A stretch of DNA of 64,000 bases from Zhengitettix transpicula (GCA_037074705.1 CM073593.1:19433001-19497000), one strand, 5' to 3'. Positions 23,871 to 36,646 are shown, counted from the stretch's first letter. Program-made: numbers and translations. Notes: generated from the sequence alone by a model not told the origin.

Positions 23871-26080
23871 AATCTTAGGTGATTGTTTTGCGTGTTTCCA
23901 GACAGTCTACATACAATCACACCAAGAGCATCCCAAAATACGGTGGTCAAGACTTTTCTCCTCCAATGGAACATATTTCCGCTTCTTCAGAGTACTTCCA
24001 CCCGCTACAATGCACTGTCTGGGCTATCTCTTTGACTCCGTGGTGTAACAATTAATACACGTTTCATCAACGACAACGAAATAACTCGAAAACTCAGTTG
24101 AGTTGTGTTTAGAATGGTCCAAACTCTGCAGAAAAATTCGGGTGCGTTTCTGGGACAGCGAAGCTGCTATCGCGCTGAAAGTTTTTTTCATACCCAAATA
24201 TTCATGAAAAATGTTGTGGACACTGTCTTCCGATCTCTTTGCGAGCTTTCGCGTCTTTCAATGCTGAAATGCGGTTTCCCCGGTGGTAGTGGTTCCTGGG
24301 AGTCTCGGACGCTCGTCATCCAAAATGGAGGTTCAGCCGCGTTTCAAATTTACCGTTGAAACCCGAAAGATGGTGATTCGTTTAATGTCGAATACAACTC
24401 CTCTTTTATTTTGACGAGGTTAAATCTTTGATAACGAAGTTGTTGAAATCTTTAGCTAGACCGACTATGAATGGTGTGGGAAATGGTGTCAAGCACAACC
24501 GTGGCCGAGAAAGCGATCGCCAAGACAATATCTCAGTATATCAGCGAGCTGCGGAAAAACACGATGAAATGCAACAATAGTACAACAGTAAACCGTGAGG
24601 AGAAAAGCCGGCAGAACTTTAGATCTAGACTGACACACTTTTCTTTCCCATTACATATAGAGAATGCCACGCATAATTTTGAAAAGTAGAGACTCAATTA
24701 AATTTAATATTTCGATTCTGGGAAGAGAGCGTGATAAACATAACGAAAGACGGAGCGGCGTATCTCCAGATTTTCGAAGTAAGTAAAAGTAAGCTCCTGG
24801 AAAATACTAAACAGTAGGAAATAAGCAATCCCCGGACATTTGTATTGGTAAAAAAATCAACGTGTAAGTTTTGAATGATTGTAAACGGCAAAGCAATCTA
24901 AATCTTTAAAAATACAAAGTTTTAATCCTATTGATTAAGACACAAAATATTATTGATATACTGTTTAATAAGTCTTGTCGATAAAATCACGAAAAGTAAT
25001 TTATTTTTATATTATATACGCATATATATATTAGATGAAGTTTAACTCCTGTCACACGCTATTTTATGAAATGTGGAACATCTACGGTATCTAGTATGTT
25101 TGAGTGAATTCAATTTTAAAATTCGTGGATTTGTAAATTTCACACACATGATAATGAAGCGTCAACTGGTGGATTACAGAGCCTTAGGAACAACACAGAT
25201 GACGCGGTTCGATACTTTTTGAACGACCTATTCTATCGAGAGAAGCGTATGAAAATTAGTTTGGGCGTTCGTAAAGAAACAATACGTAAAAGTAGAAGCA
25301 ACCCATTACAGAAAAGTTCTCGTAAGTAAATAAAGCAACGAAAAATTACAATTAACACGGAGTGATTAGATTAACTTACATCATTATATTAAGGTCATTA
25401 TGAATAATAATCTAACAAATTCTGGTAAAAAAAAAACATTTTGCGCAGTTTAGATGATGGCACATACATAGTGAGTTGTAAAATGAAGTCGGCGCCCTAA
25501 TCATTTTAGGATATTTTAAAAAAATTATGTTCCTGTAGATTAATAACTACATATTAATTGAAATGAACAATAAGAAAATTTGATCAGTTAGTCATACTAT
25601 CGTGTAAATGTTGCAGAGGAAACTTAGTTTTCATATTATTGATTGCTTTCCAACCAATAAACTCATAAACAACTCGATAACGCATGTCGTGATTTTCACT
25701 GGTGGACTTTGATGAAACCTAAGAATACTTGAACATTAACAAAAATATATATATATAAAAGTAGCATCTGTTGACAGAACATGACTTTGTGATAAAGGCA
25801 ATTTTTCCCACGAAATAAAGGAAACACTGCTTGCACCTGACTGTCTACAAATCAGACGCCATGTGTCCATAGTTGAAGAAAAAGCAATGGAATTTTTCCG
25901 GATATTGCAATTTCAGAAAAATAGACCTACGTTAGTTGTTAGTCACATTTAATATAGGGGAGCGTTACCGATTACTTTAAATTTCAAATGTGTAAACTTA
26001 AAATCGTTTCAGCGAATTTATGTATCAACGTTGACACAAAATCTGGAGCACAACTGTCGATGAGGCAACAATGGTGCGTA
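23871..26080. other. No gene seen
   Basis: Unassigned. Frames at 24105-24359 and 24471-24689 have no domain I recognise. Small (TA)n at 25021-25032 and 25744-25756. Confidence 0.4.
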
Positions 26081-26084
26081 AGCT

Positions 26085-26192
26085 CGGCCACCAGGCACGC
26101 ACTCTGCGAACAGATGCCTATCGGCGCGGCGCGGCGCCCATGTATCGATTGAACGGCGCGGCCCGTCAAGCAGGCCGTACTGGATCCTTCAG
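26085..26192 (+). promoter_or_regulatory. GC-rich block, candidate promoter / noncoding first exon of ELOVL
   Basis: A short island with dense CpG (GGCGCGGCGCGGCGCCC) stands out in AT-rich surroundings. It ends TCCTTCAG|GTAAGAC, a strong splice donor at 26193. The ELOVL start codon exon begins with a splice acceptor at 28610, so an upstream 5' UTR exon must exist, and this is the best candidate. An alternative donor AAA|GTAAGT lies at 27256. No transcript evidence is available. Confidence 0.4.
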
Positions 26193-27800
26193 GTAAGACA
26201 CTGCGCTATCCACTCGATACGTTACGATTTTTTAACATGACGCTCGCAGTTACCATGAGTCTGCCGTAACTCGTATACTGTCAAATACGCGCCAGAATGC
26301 AGATTATTCTTTCGGCTAGATACAATTTACCGTAATAACGAAAGGGGCGTTTCCCCTAACAATTAAATTTGTAAACGCCGGGTCTTTCAATTTGTGAATC
26401 CAAAATAGTTTTTAAATTAGTTAACAAACTGAAGTTTAGAGGGGTTTTTTTCCAACGAAGGTTTATTTTATTACAAATGGAATAAGGCATTGATCAAGTA
26501 ATTTGATTTTTCGTATCAGTCATTTATTACGTATTTTGCTGCCGTCTTTTTAACCCAGAATAGAGAAGGCGAAAGAATTAATGGCTTACATTTGAATTGT
26601 TAACACTAGTTTAAAAATGACTTTGGAAATTGTGTCAACGAACATTTGAAGTCATTTTCTGGTTTTTTCTAGATTAGTATGCGATTTTATATTAATAATT
26701 ACTAGTGCATAACGACTACCGAAATTAATGTTAATATTTTGATAATTTTTTAAAGCAGGTAAATGAATGCATGCACCTATTTTAACTTAGCTGTACAAAT
26801 TTCAAAAGAAAGGTAGATTTCAAGAAACCATGAAACTTATATTTTTTAAATTTTGCCATAGTTAAATTTGTTTGAATGCACATTCCTTCAAAAAATATTA
26901 TATTTGACTTATATTGTAATATAGTTTGTAGTTTCAAACACACTTGATCAAAAATAGATATTTTTTTATCGAATTTCACGATCCAGTATTCACATATTAA
27001 TTTATGCGACAAGATGCATATTATTTTAAAAAATTCAATCATTTATTGGACTCCATGGGCATATTTACACAAGTATTAGCTGTACTAATGACAGGAAATG
27101 ATAGAAGAAAAGTGAGAATCCCCAGTTACAGAGATGATGGTGGGGAGGGGAGGCAGTGGGGAAAGCTCACTTACTCTTATCCTCTGGCAGCTGGATTCAG
27201 TCTCACCAGATCCACAAGGACTTATGGTTGGGACTCATCTGCAGCTTAGCTCAAAGTAAGTTGGTGCTAAAGGAAATGTGTATGGTATTAACTTAATTCG
27301 GCTCAGCATTCAGCTTCAACTAGCAATGCACACAATGAATACTATTATAGGAACTCCGTACTTTGCCAATTTCTACTCTAATTTATGTCCAGTAAATCAA
27401 TATAATTCTTCCTGTAACAAGCATAAATCATTATCCATCAACATGATTGTCTGTAATATCAGCCGTATCCTAAAGTAATCTTTCACAGATCTATATTTTC
27501 TGATTTTTAAATAGTCTTAACAGATACAAATAAATTGCTTAGTTAATGTAACTGAAACAAGTTAAATTCTTGCAGAATATTATTTACATATCAACTCATC
27601 ATTTCCTATAAATTATGCTTGAGGTGAAAATTTATACGGACATTCTTTTTAATCTTATATTAGGAGCTATATTCATCAAGGTTTCATTCTCATTATAAAC
27701 ATTTGAATTCAATATTTTATTACATGTTCTCTTTTCTACAAGCTGTATTGAATTGCATAGCAACAAATGAGGTGTCTGTTGATACATACTATCTTTCACA
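26193..27800. other. Probable 5' intron of ELOVL, no other gene seen
   Basis: AT-rich. It holds the purine-rich segment around 27130-27255 ending in a GTAAGT donor, which could be an alternative noncoding exon. Confidence 0.35.
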
Positions 27801-27804
27801 AATG

Positions 27805-28026
27805 AAAGTGTATATATATATATATATATATATTGATTTATTTACAGTCGCATCAACAGCTCTGGTTGTTAGCGACTCAGTATGGGAACTCATTTTTCCT
27901 TGTCAGGAGACTGTTTAGAAGAAAGTTTCTATCACACACACAAACATTGCCCTTGCCAGGATTCAAACGCGGGACCTCTGTGATGGGAGGCAGTCACGCT
28001 GATCCATACACCACAGGAGGTCTACG
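27805..28026 (-). mobile_element. tRNA-derived SINE
   Basis: On the - strand the head reads TGTGGTGTATGGATCAGCG (A-box region) and, 45 bp on, GCGTTTGAATCCTGG (B-box region), followed by a non-tRNA body and a tail TGTAAATAAATCAATATATA running into (TA)n at 27810-27832. This head-body-tail order is typical of tRNA-derived SINEs. The elements at 37340-37490 and 58500-58650 have related heads. Confidence 0.7.
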
Positions 28027-28610
28027 AAAATGTATACAAAAACTCCTTCAAATAATAATTTATAAGAATTAAAAAGTGTATATAAAAGAAATTTATAATT
28101 CCACCTTCAAAAATATACATTTTAAAATTATTAATTGAGTTATTATGCACATTAGACACATAAACCAGAATTTTGAAACTAAACGAGTTACATGTATTTA
28201 CTGATTATAAAATGTATTGAATTGCCTGTATTTCTTATATTCAAGGTTACGTACTGAAGCACATGCTTAATTATATTATTTATTTGGGATTCTTAACATT
28301 TAACTGATCAATAGTACCTTGCAATAATTCTTAGGTATCTACTATAGTTATAATATATATTCCATTGCTATAGAAATTTGTCTAAAACTAAGTCAAATAT
28401 TTTAAAATAAATCTTTGATAATCAACTGAATGTATTATTTAATCAAATAAATGGTCCATCACTGCAAGTAATACACATCATATACTGAATTATTTGTCGG
28501 TTTTAATAATGCAACTGCTAATGCTTAATCTATATACTCTTGCTAGTACATATAATAAAATAATATTTTTGTATATATTCACCATAATTAAAGTGCCTAT
28601 TTATTTCCAG

Positions 28611-28707
28611 TTTGCTATAAAAGCTGACAAAATGTCTCTCATCAATTCAACACAAAGCATTTTTTCTGATGCATATAACTATTACCTGTGGACTCTCTCA
28701 TTATCAG
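28611..28707 (+). CDS. ELOVL4: ELOVL exon with start codon
   Basis: Acceptor TTATTTCCAG ends at 28610, 21 bp of 5' UTR follow, and ATG is at 28632. It encodes residues 1-25 ([20 protein letters not shown]...) and one base of codon 26; donor TCAG|GTAACA. The N-glycosylation-like NST near the N terminus is also seen in the family. Confidence 0.85.
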
Positions 28708-31700
28708 GTAACATAAATCTTAATATTTAGACTTACTGTGTCAATTTAGAGTAATTTAATAATATAAACTTACCACTTATGACATTCTTACTTTGCATTT
28801 CTCCATACTGATTAACAGTTTGAACACCATCAGGCCAAATTAAACTTTGTTGATATAGTATTAGCCATTTTATCAAATTGAAGAGTTCTACTTAAAAGTT
28901 TTATTTCAAGAAACACAAATCCACAATTTTCTTCTTTCAGAATAATGAATATACTAAATAACATTAAACATTAACATTAAAACCTGCGATATTGTATTTG
29001 GTAGACTGGTTGGACACAAATTTAAAGCTATACTTCATTCATAAATGGATCAATTTCAATGCCAAAATGAACAGCTTATATGAAAATAAATCAATTAGAT
29101 TAATTGTGTGTTTGTGTGTGAAAATATTGCATTTAGATTCTGTTAATGTTCTATGAAGACATTTTGAGTCTAGTTTACATTTTTTTTAATAAGCCATTTA
29201 AAGACCCACATTTCAATCATTTTAGGATCTTCAGAAAATCAATCTTGGTAAGAATTGAATTGAACCGCTATCAAAAAAATGAAGGAATGTGATTAGTTAT
29301 GAACACATATGTGTGGTAGAGAAGTCATTTACTTTTCATATATCATATTCAAGAACAATAGTTACATTTGTGACAATCTGTTGACCCATTGGATATAAGG
29401 ATTAAATGTTTATAATTCACATCATGTTATTTCAATGCTGATGTCAAAACTAAAATTATTTTGGTACACGGATATACTGATAAAAATTTAAATTGAAAAT
29501 TGTAATAAAGAGTTTGTCTTAAAATTTAGTAAATTTTGTAAGGAATATACTATGATGAATGTATTTATTCCTGAATAGATCACAGGACACGAGGATGGCC
29601 GCTGGTTGATTCACCAATCCCAACACTTTTGTACACCGCACTCTACCTACTCATTGTTTGGATAGGCCCACGTCTTATGAAAAATAGAAATGCATTCAGT
29701 CTTAATTGGGCACTTATTCCATATAATTTGTCTATGGCAGCACTTAATTTCTATATTGCAAATGAGGTAATTTCATGTTCTTAAAATATATTTAAATTGT
29801 TTTTATATATAATTTACAACAACTTTTAATTAATATAAATTATTGTTCATAAAAATTTTCTGAAATAAAACACTTCATTTTTTCTAATGTCAATCAGCAT
29901 ATTCAACATAAAAATCAAAATGCTTTTTTATTTATTGTTGTTCCTTTATGAGGTGCGAGTATATATATATATATGAAACACTTAAGGAAAATGTGACGAG
30001 GACAAATTAAATAACACATTAGGATAGGAAAGAGAGACAGTGATGCCGACTTACCTGATATCAGTTGATCCAGTCCGACATAGGAGTAACTTCAAATTTT
30101 CGAGGGTCTGAGCCCCCTTCATCAGGAATGAAGATCTGAACTGCATGCCAGCTGGGCACGAATTGATTAATTCAAATTAAAGTGCATCAGCCATTAGACA
30201 TCAACAATTGACATCCAAATTAGGTGTCGATTGTTGCTGTCTAATGGCTGGTGCACTTTCATTTGAATTAATCAATTAGTGCCCAGCCAGCACGCAGTTT
30301 AGATCTTCCTTCCAGACGAAGGGCGCTCAGGCTCTCAAAAACTTGAAGTTCCACCTATTCCAGACTGGACCAACTACTGATTTCAGGGAAATTGGCATCA
30401 CTGTCTCACTTTCCTATCCTAATGTGTTATATGTGTGTGTGTGTGAGAGAGAGAGAGAGTGAGAGAGATGTGCTAAATTTGTCATAATTACGTATACAAT
30501 AACAATGTCAAAAATTAATAAGACTGTTACACTTAAGAAAAATTAAAATTATTGTGTTACTTGTATTTTATTAAAATCATTTCCCATCAGAAAAGAAATT
30601 TAGGTTACATCTTTAATACTTGCAAGTTAAATTGTATTAAACAATTTATGATTCCTCAAAGCAATCGAATTCATGTGTAAAGTAATTTGAATAGTAGAGG
30701 GGTTAAAATAAAATTTAATTATTAAAAAAATCATTTATACTTTGATGATAAAACAATACATAAAACCAATGTTTTTCAGTTTTTTTTCATGCTACATAGG
30801 TAAGTGGTGCATCTTACAGAAGTTTCTTACTAAAGGCTAATGGTGTAGTGTTAGAATAGAATATATTTATTGGTCTATTATATGCAAATGTAAGAAAAAT
30901 GAAATTAACAGTAATTCATTTTACTTGTAAATTAAATGTAGAATTCTTAATGTTTTAGTTATTGAGTGCTTCAACTAAATTAAGATACAGTTATGTGTGT
31001 CAACCTATAACTAAATTAAAACATCCTGAAGAATTAAGGGTATGTATTACCTATCAACTAAAGGAAATCTCATTAGTTTTCTATTTATTCTTAATGAATA
31101 GCAACATCTTAAATTACTGTATTGATTTACAGATAGCAAATGCAGTATGGTGGTACTATTTCTCCAAGTTACTTGAATTTTGTGATACCTTCTTCTTTAT
31201 TTTACGTAAAAAAGAGAACCAACTAACCTTCCTTCATGTCTACCACCACTCTACTATGTTCTCACTCTGGTGGATTGGCATAAAATGGGTTCCTAGTGGC
31301 TCAAGTAAGTATTAATATAACTGACTTTATATTATTTTTACACATGAGCTAAGTGAATTTAAACATAACATGCATTGCCATTTATGAAACCATATTTGGC
31401 ACTCTAATTAGAATATTTTGAATGAGGAATGCAACAATAGCTAACAATGCATGTTCTGAGTGTTTAGTAACATCAGGTGTTGTTTAAATTACAGAAAAAT
31501 GCATTCTTTATAGTTGTCAATTAAAACCTTTTACATTTAATCTCATATCTATTTATCAAAATATATTTTCCGATCCTATAATCTGCTTAACATTCTTTAG
31601 TTAATTTTATTGTTTCCTTTTCATTCTTCTGGATGTTCAATTAAACCTCATTTAGTTCAGTGTATGATGGCAACACATTTACTTAAAATTTTTCTTTGTT

Positions 31701-33193
31701 GTGGATTTGTGTTTATTTGTTTAAATTGGAATTAGTTGTTACTATTAAACATGAAATTATAGAGTTGATATGCTGTTATTCAATCTAAGAGTTGTACTAA
31801 AAAAGATTCTTGTAATAATGTACCAACCTTACATTATTGTAAGAGGTAAATTGTTCACCTTTTCTTATATAAAAGAAAATAATGATTAAATAAGCAACTT
31901 TGATTAATCCCTTTTTACATGGTCACTTAATACTTCAGGCATCATTTAGTTTTATATTCATATGAGCTCTCCATTTACACATAAAATAAATTCACAAGTA
32001 TTCTGATCACATTGACCAATACAGATCAATATATCTTTGTTTTCCAAACTGGAAAGTATTGTTAAGACTCGTTAAAGAAATAGAAGACGCAAATGAAAAG
32101 GCTAGTTGTCAAATGTTAAAATGAAAACATTTTACATCTGAATGAAATTAATAATAAAAAAGATAGCCAAATACAGACAAAATAAGTGATAATATAAATA
32201 CCACACAACATTTCCTTTGAGTTTTGTCAACTGACTACTGTTGTTGTGTTGTTCTAAGCACTTCTTAGCACCTGAAGAAAGCACAAGGATCCCAAAAACA
32301 TTGTGTTGTATTTATATTATCACTTATTTTGTCTGTGTTTGGCTATCTTTTTTATTATTATTAAGAAGACTCATTTACCTAAAGTGTGATAGTTATCAGA
32401 AACAATCATTTTGTGGAAATCCCTATTCTACATTAAATTCACTACCTATGTTTAACAAGCATCAGTAAGCTAACTAAATCTGTACATATGTTTAGTATGC
32501 ACACTACCAAATTGTATCATCTTCTGTGATTCAAAGTTTTCTTTTATCTTCACCAATGCTTTCTCAATTCTATAGTAATAGGATCACAAAATGATAAAAT
32601 TTGTGTCGTTGATAGTTCAAAATTATTAGGATTATCTGTTGATTGTAAATTAAATTGGAAACTTCACAATAATAAACTTCCAGCCAATTTAAGTTCAGCC
32701 ACATAGTCTGTTAGAATAATGTCAAAATACATTGATCTGAACATCAGAAAGTTAGTTTACTTTGCATTTTCACGTATTATTCACCAATGCTTTCTCAATT
32801 CTATAGTAATAGGATCACAAAATGATAAAATTTGTGACATTGATAGTTCAAAATTATTAGGATTATCTGTTGATTGTAAATTAAATTGGAAACTTCACAA
32901 TAATAAACTTCCAGCCAATTTAAGTTCAGCCACATAGTCTGTTAGAATAATGTCAAAATACAGTGATCTGAACATCAGAAAGTTAGTTTACTTTGCATTT
33001 TCACTTATTGTGATATAGAATAATTTTTGTCAGGGTAAAGACAAAATCTTTAATCTTCAGAAAAAGGTTGTTTCTTCAATATCATCTTACAGGGGTCTAT
33101 TCAAGAAATTGGGCATTCTTACTCTTGCATACTATCTGTAATCTTGAAATTAAAATAAATATATGTGTTAAAAGTATGAAGAAATAGCCAATT

Positions 33194-33272
<79 letters not shown>

Positions 33273-34735
33273 GATATGACATTGTCAAAATAATTTCGAT
33301 CAATTGGCATGGAAAAAGAGAGAGTTCTGTGCACTGGCTGGCTGCAGACTGTGGAATTTCTACCCTGTGTGGCTAGCTGTTGCCCATAAACTATAGTCAC
33401 CCCAAATATAATTTATTTTTATGTTAATACAAAACATTTATTCCAATGTTCTTTGTCAAAATGGTTTCACGAATGTCATAAAAGTGTCCAGGGTTTCTCC
33501 AAACTCCAAATTGTACTCTTACCAGCACTTCTTCAACCCTCCCTTCCATTCTCCACTGTGTAGCATTTTTTTAATGGGATGTCATACTTATTATATAATA
33601 ATTTAATATTTTTCATGCCTTGTTTCTTTGGTAGAATGAACGTAGTACTTTTCTCAAAATCTGATTATATATTCCCTATAATAAACATTAGGTTCACAAG
33701 ATTTTTATCAGTCCATTATACATATTCAATATGCTGATATCTGTCACCTATGATTTTATATTTCTTTTTCTCGCTGACTGTTATGAATAAAAAATAGAAA
33801 GAAAAATTACATATGATCTCAATTAAGTAATAATTAATAATTTGAGTGCACTTTTTTTCAGCATTCCTTCCAGCCATGGCCAATAGCTATATTCATGTTC
33901 TCATGTATACATACTATGGCTTATCAGCATTTGGCCCAAAAGTTGCAAAATTTCTTTGGTGGAAAAAATATCTCACCATTTTGCAGTTGGTATGTATGAG
34001 AATAAACTCACAAATAAAATATTTATTTACCACATTCCTTTACTATACAATATATAACACCAACTTTACAGTGTAGTTTATAACAGATGTTAAAGATGTA
34101 TAGCATTAGAACCGTCATCTTAAAAATTAAATCACTCATAAAAGTATGAGATAATATATATGAAATATTAAAAAAAAATTATGTATAGAAAATTTAATTT
34201 TTAGCAGAAGGTTTATTTCATTTTATCTTGACTTACAGATCCAATTTACAACTGCAATGATAATGGGCATCAATGGTATTCGAAGTGGCTGTGACTTCCC
34301 ATTGTGGATGCAATACACTTTAGTAATATACATGATTTCCTTCATTGTTCTATTTGGAAACTTTTATGCTAAAGCATATAAGGCTAAGGTAAAGAAGAAA
34401 TTCATATTAAGATTGAGTTATCACTTAATATTTTTTATTTAAATAACAATTTTGCTCTTCTTTGCTGTAAGAAGTAGCAATGATATTGAACAAAGTGGAA
34501 GTAAATTACATTAGTATTTTTATTTCACATTTTATAATCTACTCTAAATACATAATTTGACTGAAATATATGTCACTGTTGAATTTTAATCATATTTTTT
34601 CTCATCTGTTGTTTTCTTGTTCCTTAGGGCAATGAAATCTTCTATGGAAATACATGTAGCAGTACTTACAGCAGAGACATATTACATGTGAATGGTTCAT
34701 TGGAAACTGAGGTAGAGAAAAAAAAGAGTAAATGA
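28632..34735 (+). CDS. ELOVL4: ELOVL4-like very-long-chain fatty acid elongase
   Basis: Coding exons: 28632-28707, 29579-29766, 30959-31039, 31133-31304, 33862-33989, 34239-34388, 34628-34735; all introns are GT-AG and frame is kept, giving 300 residues (human ELOVL4 is about 314). The family catalyses the condensing step of fatty acid elongation (acyl-CoA plus malonyl-CoA) in the ER membrane. Visible hallmarks: KLLEFCD (residues 127-133), the catalytic histidine box HVYHH (150-154), the NS-x2-HVLMYTYYG block (180-192), several hydrophobic membrane segments and a C-terminal KKSK (KKXX) ER-retrieval signal. The N-terminal DHRTRGWPL block (residues 26-34) is also typical. The start is the first ATG of an exon opened by an acceptor at 28610. 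Introns contain a foldback, a LINE relic and (TA)n. The ELOVL4/ELOVL7-type subfamily is inferred from overall likeness. Confidence 0.92.
29579..29766 (+). CDS. ELOVL4: ELOVL coding exon 2
   Basis: Residues 26-88. It carries the [19 protein letters not shown] block, the first membrane segment and the GPRLMKNR loop. Donor GAG|GTAATT. Confidence 0.9.
29990..30428. mobile_element. Near-perfect foldback element in an ELOVL intron
   Basis: Arms of about 210 bp (29990-30212 and 30213-30428) are inverted copies. Each outer end holds TAACACATTAGGATAGGAAAG, the middle holds TGGCTGGGCAC, and the centre meets at AGGTGTCGATTGTTGCTGTC. The left arm on the - strand carries CTGATGA (30124-30118) followed by a GC stem and GAAAATTTGAAG; the right arm on + carries the decayed counterpart CAGACGA...CTCTCAAAAACTTGAAG. 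A transcript of this intron could fold into a hairpin of about 430 nt. Confidence 0.75.
30959..31039 (+). CDS. ELOVL4: ELOVL coding exon 3
   Basis: Residues 89-115, including RYSYVCQP. Acceptor TGTTTTAG, donor AGG|GTATGT. The next intron is only 93 bp. Confidence 0.9.
31133..31304 (+). CDS. ELOVL4: ELOVL coding exon 4 (catalytic)
   Basis: Residues 116-172 plus one base. It holds [16 protein letters not shown] and the HVYHH histidine box. Donor TCAA|GTAAGT. Confidence 0.93.
32155..32360. mobile_element. Foldback element with hammerhead-like core, ELOVL intron
   Basis: The arms, about 60 bp each, read AAAAGATAGCCAAATACAGAC...AAGTGATAATATAAATAC on the left and the inverse on the right (about 32305-32360). 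Near the right arm, 32272-32278 is CTGAAGA, followed by GCACAAGGATCCC and AAAAACATTG (GAAA decayed to AAAA). It belongs to the family at 16711, 56245 and 59675. Confidence 0.65.
32550..33140 (+). pseudogene. LINE RT remnant with internal 231-bp tandem duplication
   Basis: The translation contains [20 protein letters not shown], then [13 protein letters not shown] and [13 protein letters not shown], the palm-to-thumb part of CR1/L2-type LINE reverse transcriptases. The segment starting CACCAATGCTTTCTC occurs at 32551 and again at 32782, so one 231-bp unit is duplicated head to tail with very few differences. Stops interrupt both units. It lies within an ELOVL intron. Confidence 0.7.
33199..33268. 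repeat. (TA)n microsatellite
   Basis: About 70 bp of uninterrupted TA. Open frames across it that encode IYIYIY are artefacts. Confidence 0.95.
33862..33989 (+). CDS. ELOVL4: ELOVL coding exon 5
   Basis: Residues 173-215 with [20 protein letters not shown] and the [10 protein letters not shown] block. Acceptor TTTTTTTCAG, donor TTG|GTATGT. Confidence 0.92.
34239..34388 (+). CDS. ELOVL4: ELOVL coding exon 6
   Basis: Residues 216-265: the [15 protein letters not shown] loop and the last membrane segments ([13 protein letters not shown]). Donor AAG|GTAAAG. Confidence 0.92.
34628..34735 (+). CDS. ELOVL4: ELOVL last coding exon
   Basis: Residues 266-300 and stop TGA (34733-34735). A short polar cytosolic tail ends EVEKKKSK, a di-lysine ER-retrieval signal. 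Confidence 0.88.
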   Translation, partial: GNEIFYGNTCSSTYSRDILHVNGSLETEVEKKKSK

Positions 34736-35078
34736 AAAGCTAAAACTAGTGAAAGTTCCAATGTGCCCCTATTTCAAGCAGCTGCCAAACAAAGTGCTCA
34801 AATGGTGAAGAATATTTTGAACAGCATCGTTGGTTTGGAGTCAATGTTAACCATTCATATAGCAATATTGTTACCAATCAAGTTAATAGAGAAATGTTAT
34901 GGTTCTCTTTTATGTTTCTGCAATATGCTTATGCATCGAATTGAATTTAATTGTATTATATATGTATATAAGGCTCATTTTATTTTTGAAAGACAGAATA
35001 GAGTGAGAAAGTAGTTATACAAAAAGATCATTATGTGAATAACAGTTAATTGAATGGAAGCTTATTGTTAGTTAAGGA

Positions 35079-35084
35079 AATAAA
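35079..35084 (+). terminator. ELOVL polyadenylation signal candidate
   Basis: AATAAA 344 bp after the stop codon is the first good hexamer downstream. Confidence 0.5.
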
Positions 35085-35461
35085 AAATATTTCCAATAAT
35101 AGTTAACCTTTTTATTTAATCTGAGTCTATTCTGCATTGTTAATTCATATTCATAATTAAAATAAGTAACAAGATAAACTAAAACATTTATAATTGTTGT
35201 GATGTATTATTATATTGTACAAGTGCATTCATTAGGAATGTTACATATTTGTTATTTCTCTGTTTATGCAAACCAACAATAATTTATCACCACAAACCAC
35301 CAAAAACATAGATTATTTGTGTGCACATGAATTACAATTATTAAATAATCAAAATTGCAGCTTTATAGTCAGGAAAAAATATATATTTAACTTTTAAACA
35401 CAATGTTTTTAAGTCTTTAGGTGTTTGAATGTTACAATTATTTTTAAAAAAAATGGTTATT

Positions 35462-35512
35462 TGTATAATTGTAACATCCATACATCTGAGCAAGTCCCAT
35501 GAGGAACGAAAC
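35462..35512 (+). ncRNA. Decayed hammerhead-like motif
   Basis: TGTAT (35462-35466) pairs with ATACA (35480-35484). CTGAGCA follows (35486-35492; the conserved G8 is C), then a GTCC...GGAAC stem with one bulge, GAAA (35508-35511) and CATTGTG. The mutated core means it should not cleave. Confidence 0.4.
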
Positions 35513-36546
35513 ATTGTGTTTAAAATTTTAATATTAATTTTATTTTACTTAAAGGCTGCTATTTTTATTACTTATTTTAAATATGACGTCTCATAGATAT
35601 AATTGTTAACTTTAATTATTGTCAAACTATGTTTGTCAGACCAAACAATACATAATATTTAAATTAATACAAATTGCAGTTATATTTCATTAATAAAATA
35701 TGTCAGTGACACATATAATTCTTGAAGTTAAGCAAATGAAATATAAAGTATTATTTCAAATTTTTCAATGACAATGTTGCAGTTTATATAATTTTATACA
35801 TTATTGGGATAATCAAATTTTAAAGTAGACCTTATTTTCAAAAAAAATTATTTGATTAACTAAAGGAATTAATTTACATATTAAATATCAAACTATGAAA
35901 AATTAAATTATAATAAATAAAATCATTAAACAGGCAAAATATAAATTGTTTGTGCTGGTACAAGAGAAGAAAGTCTCATAAGCATATATAATCACAACTA
36001 AATGTTAGTTAATTTTAGATTTTACATGCACACATAAATAGATCAACTCTGTTTAGATTGTTCTGTATTAAAGATGATAAACATAAATTAATTCAGGGAA
36101 CCTTCAAATGGGTAAAATGCCTTGTATTGTATTTCTGTGGACTATAACTGAACTACAAGGAAATTAACTGAGGCCAAGTTATCTCATCATTTTTTTATAT
36201 ATATAAAAAAATTAAATAAGATTACATTCATAATATTACTTCTGTATGTAAAATCTTTATGCTATAAACCAAATAAGGAAAACATTTTTTGAAAAGTTTC
36301 AAATAGTTGGGCATATCAGTCATCACGTATGTTCTTATTCCACAGATATCAAAATATTTTGTGTAACATATATACAGTTCCCTTTCCATAAAGTGAAAAA
36401 TTGGTGTATTTTTATATCTAATGTTCATGTGCTTGATATAAAATTATTTGTGCAAGATCAAAATTTATTTTCTTTTAATACAGAATGTGTGACAGTACAA
36501 ATAAAGTACATCTGCTCCATTCTTTTTCAAAACTTAATATGTTTTA

Positions 36547-36548
<2 letters not shown>

Positions 36549-36630
<82 letters not shown>

Positions 36631-36646
36631 ATATATATATATATAC
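36549..36646. repeat. (TA)n microsatellite with ACAT interruptions
   Basis: About 98 bp of AT repeats broken by two ACAT units near 36615-36623. Confidence 0.95.

Noticed and set aside
31080..31132. Read-through from ELOVL exon 3 to exon 4 as one 117-codon frame
   Set aside because: The frame stays open by chance. GTATGT and TTTACAG borders, and the join [11 protein letters not shown], show that a 93-bp intron is removed.
33097..33400. Two frames encoding long IYIYIY runs
   Set aside because: They are translations of the (TA)n tract at 33199-33268. The same applies to 36393-36710 and 56837-57205.
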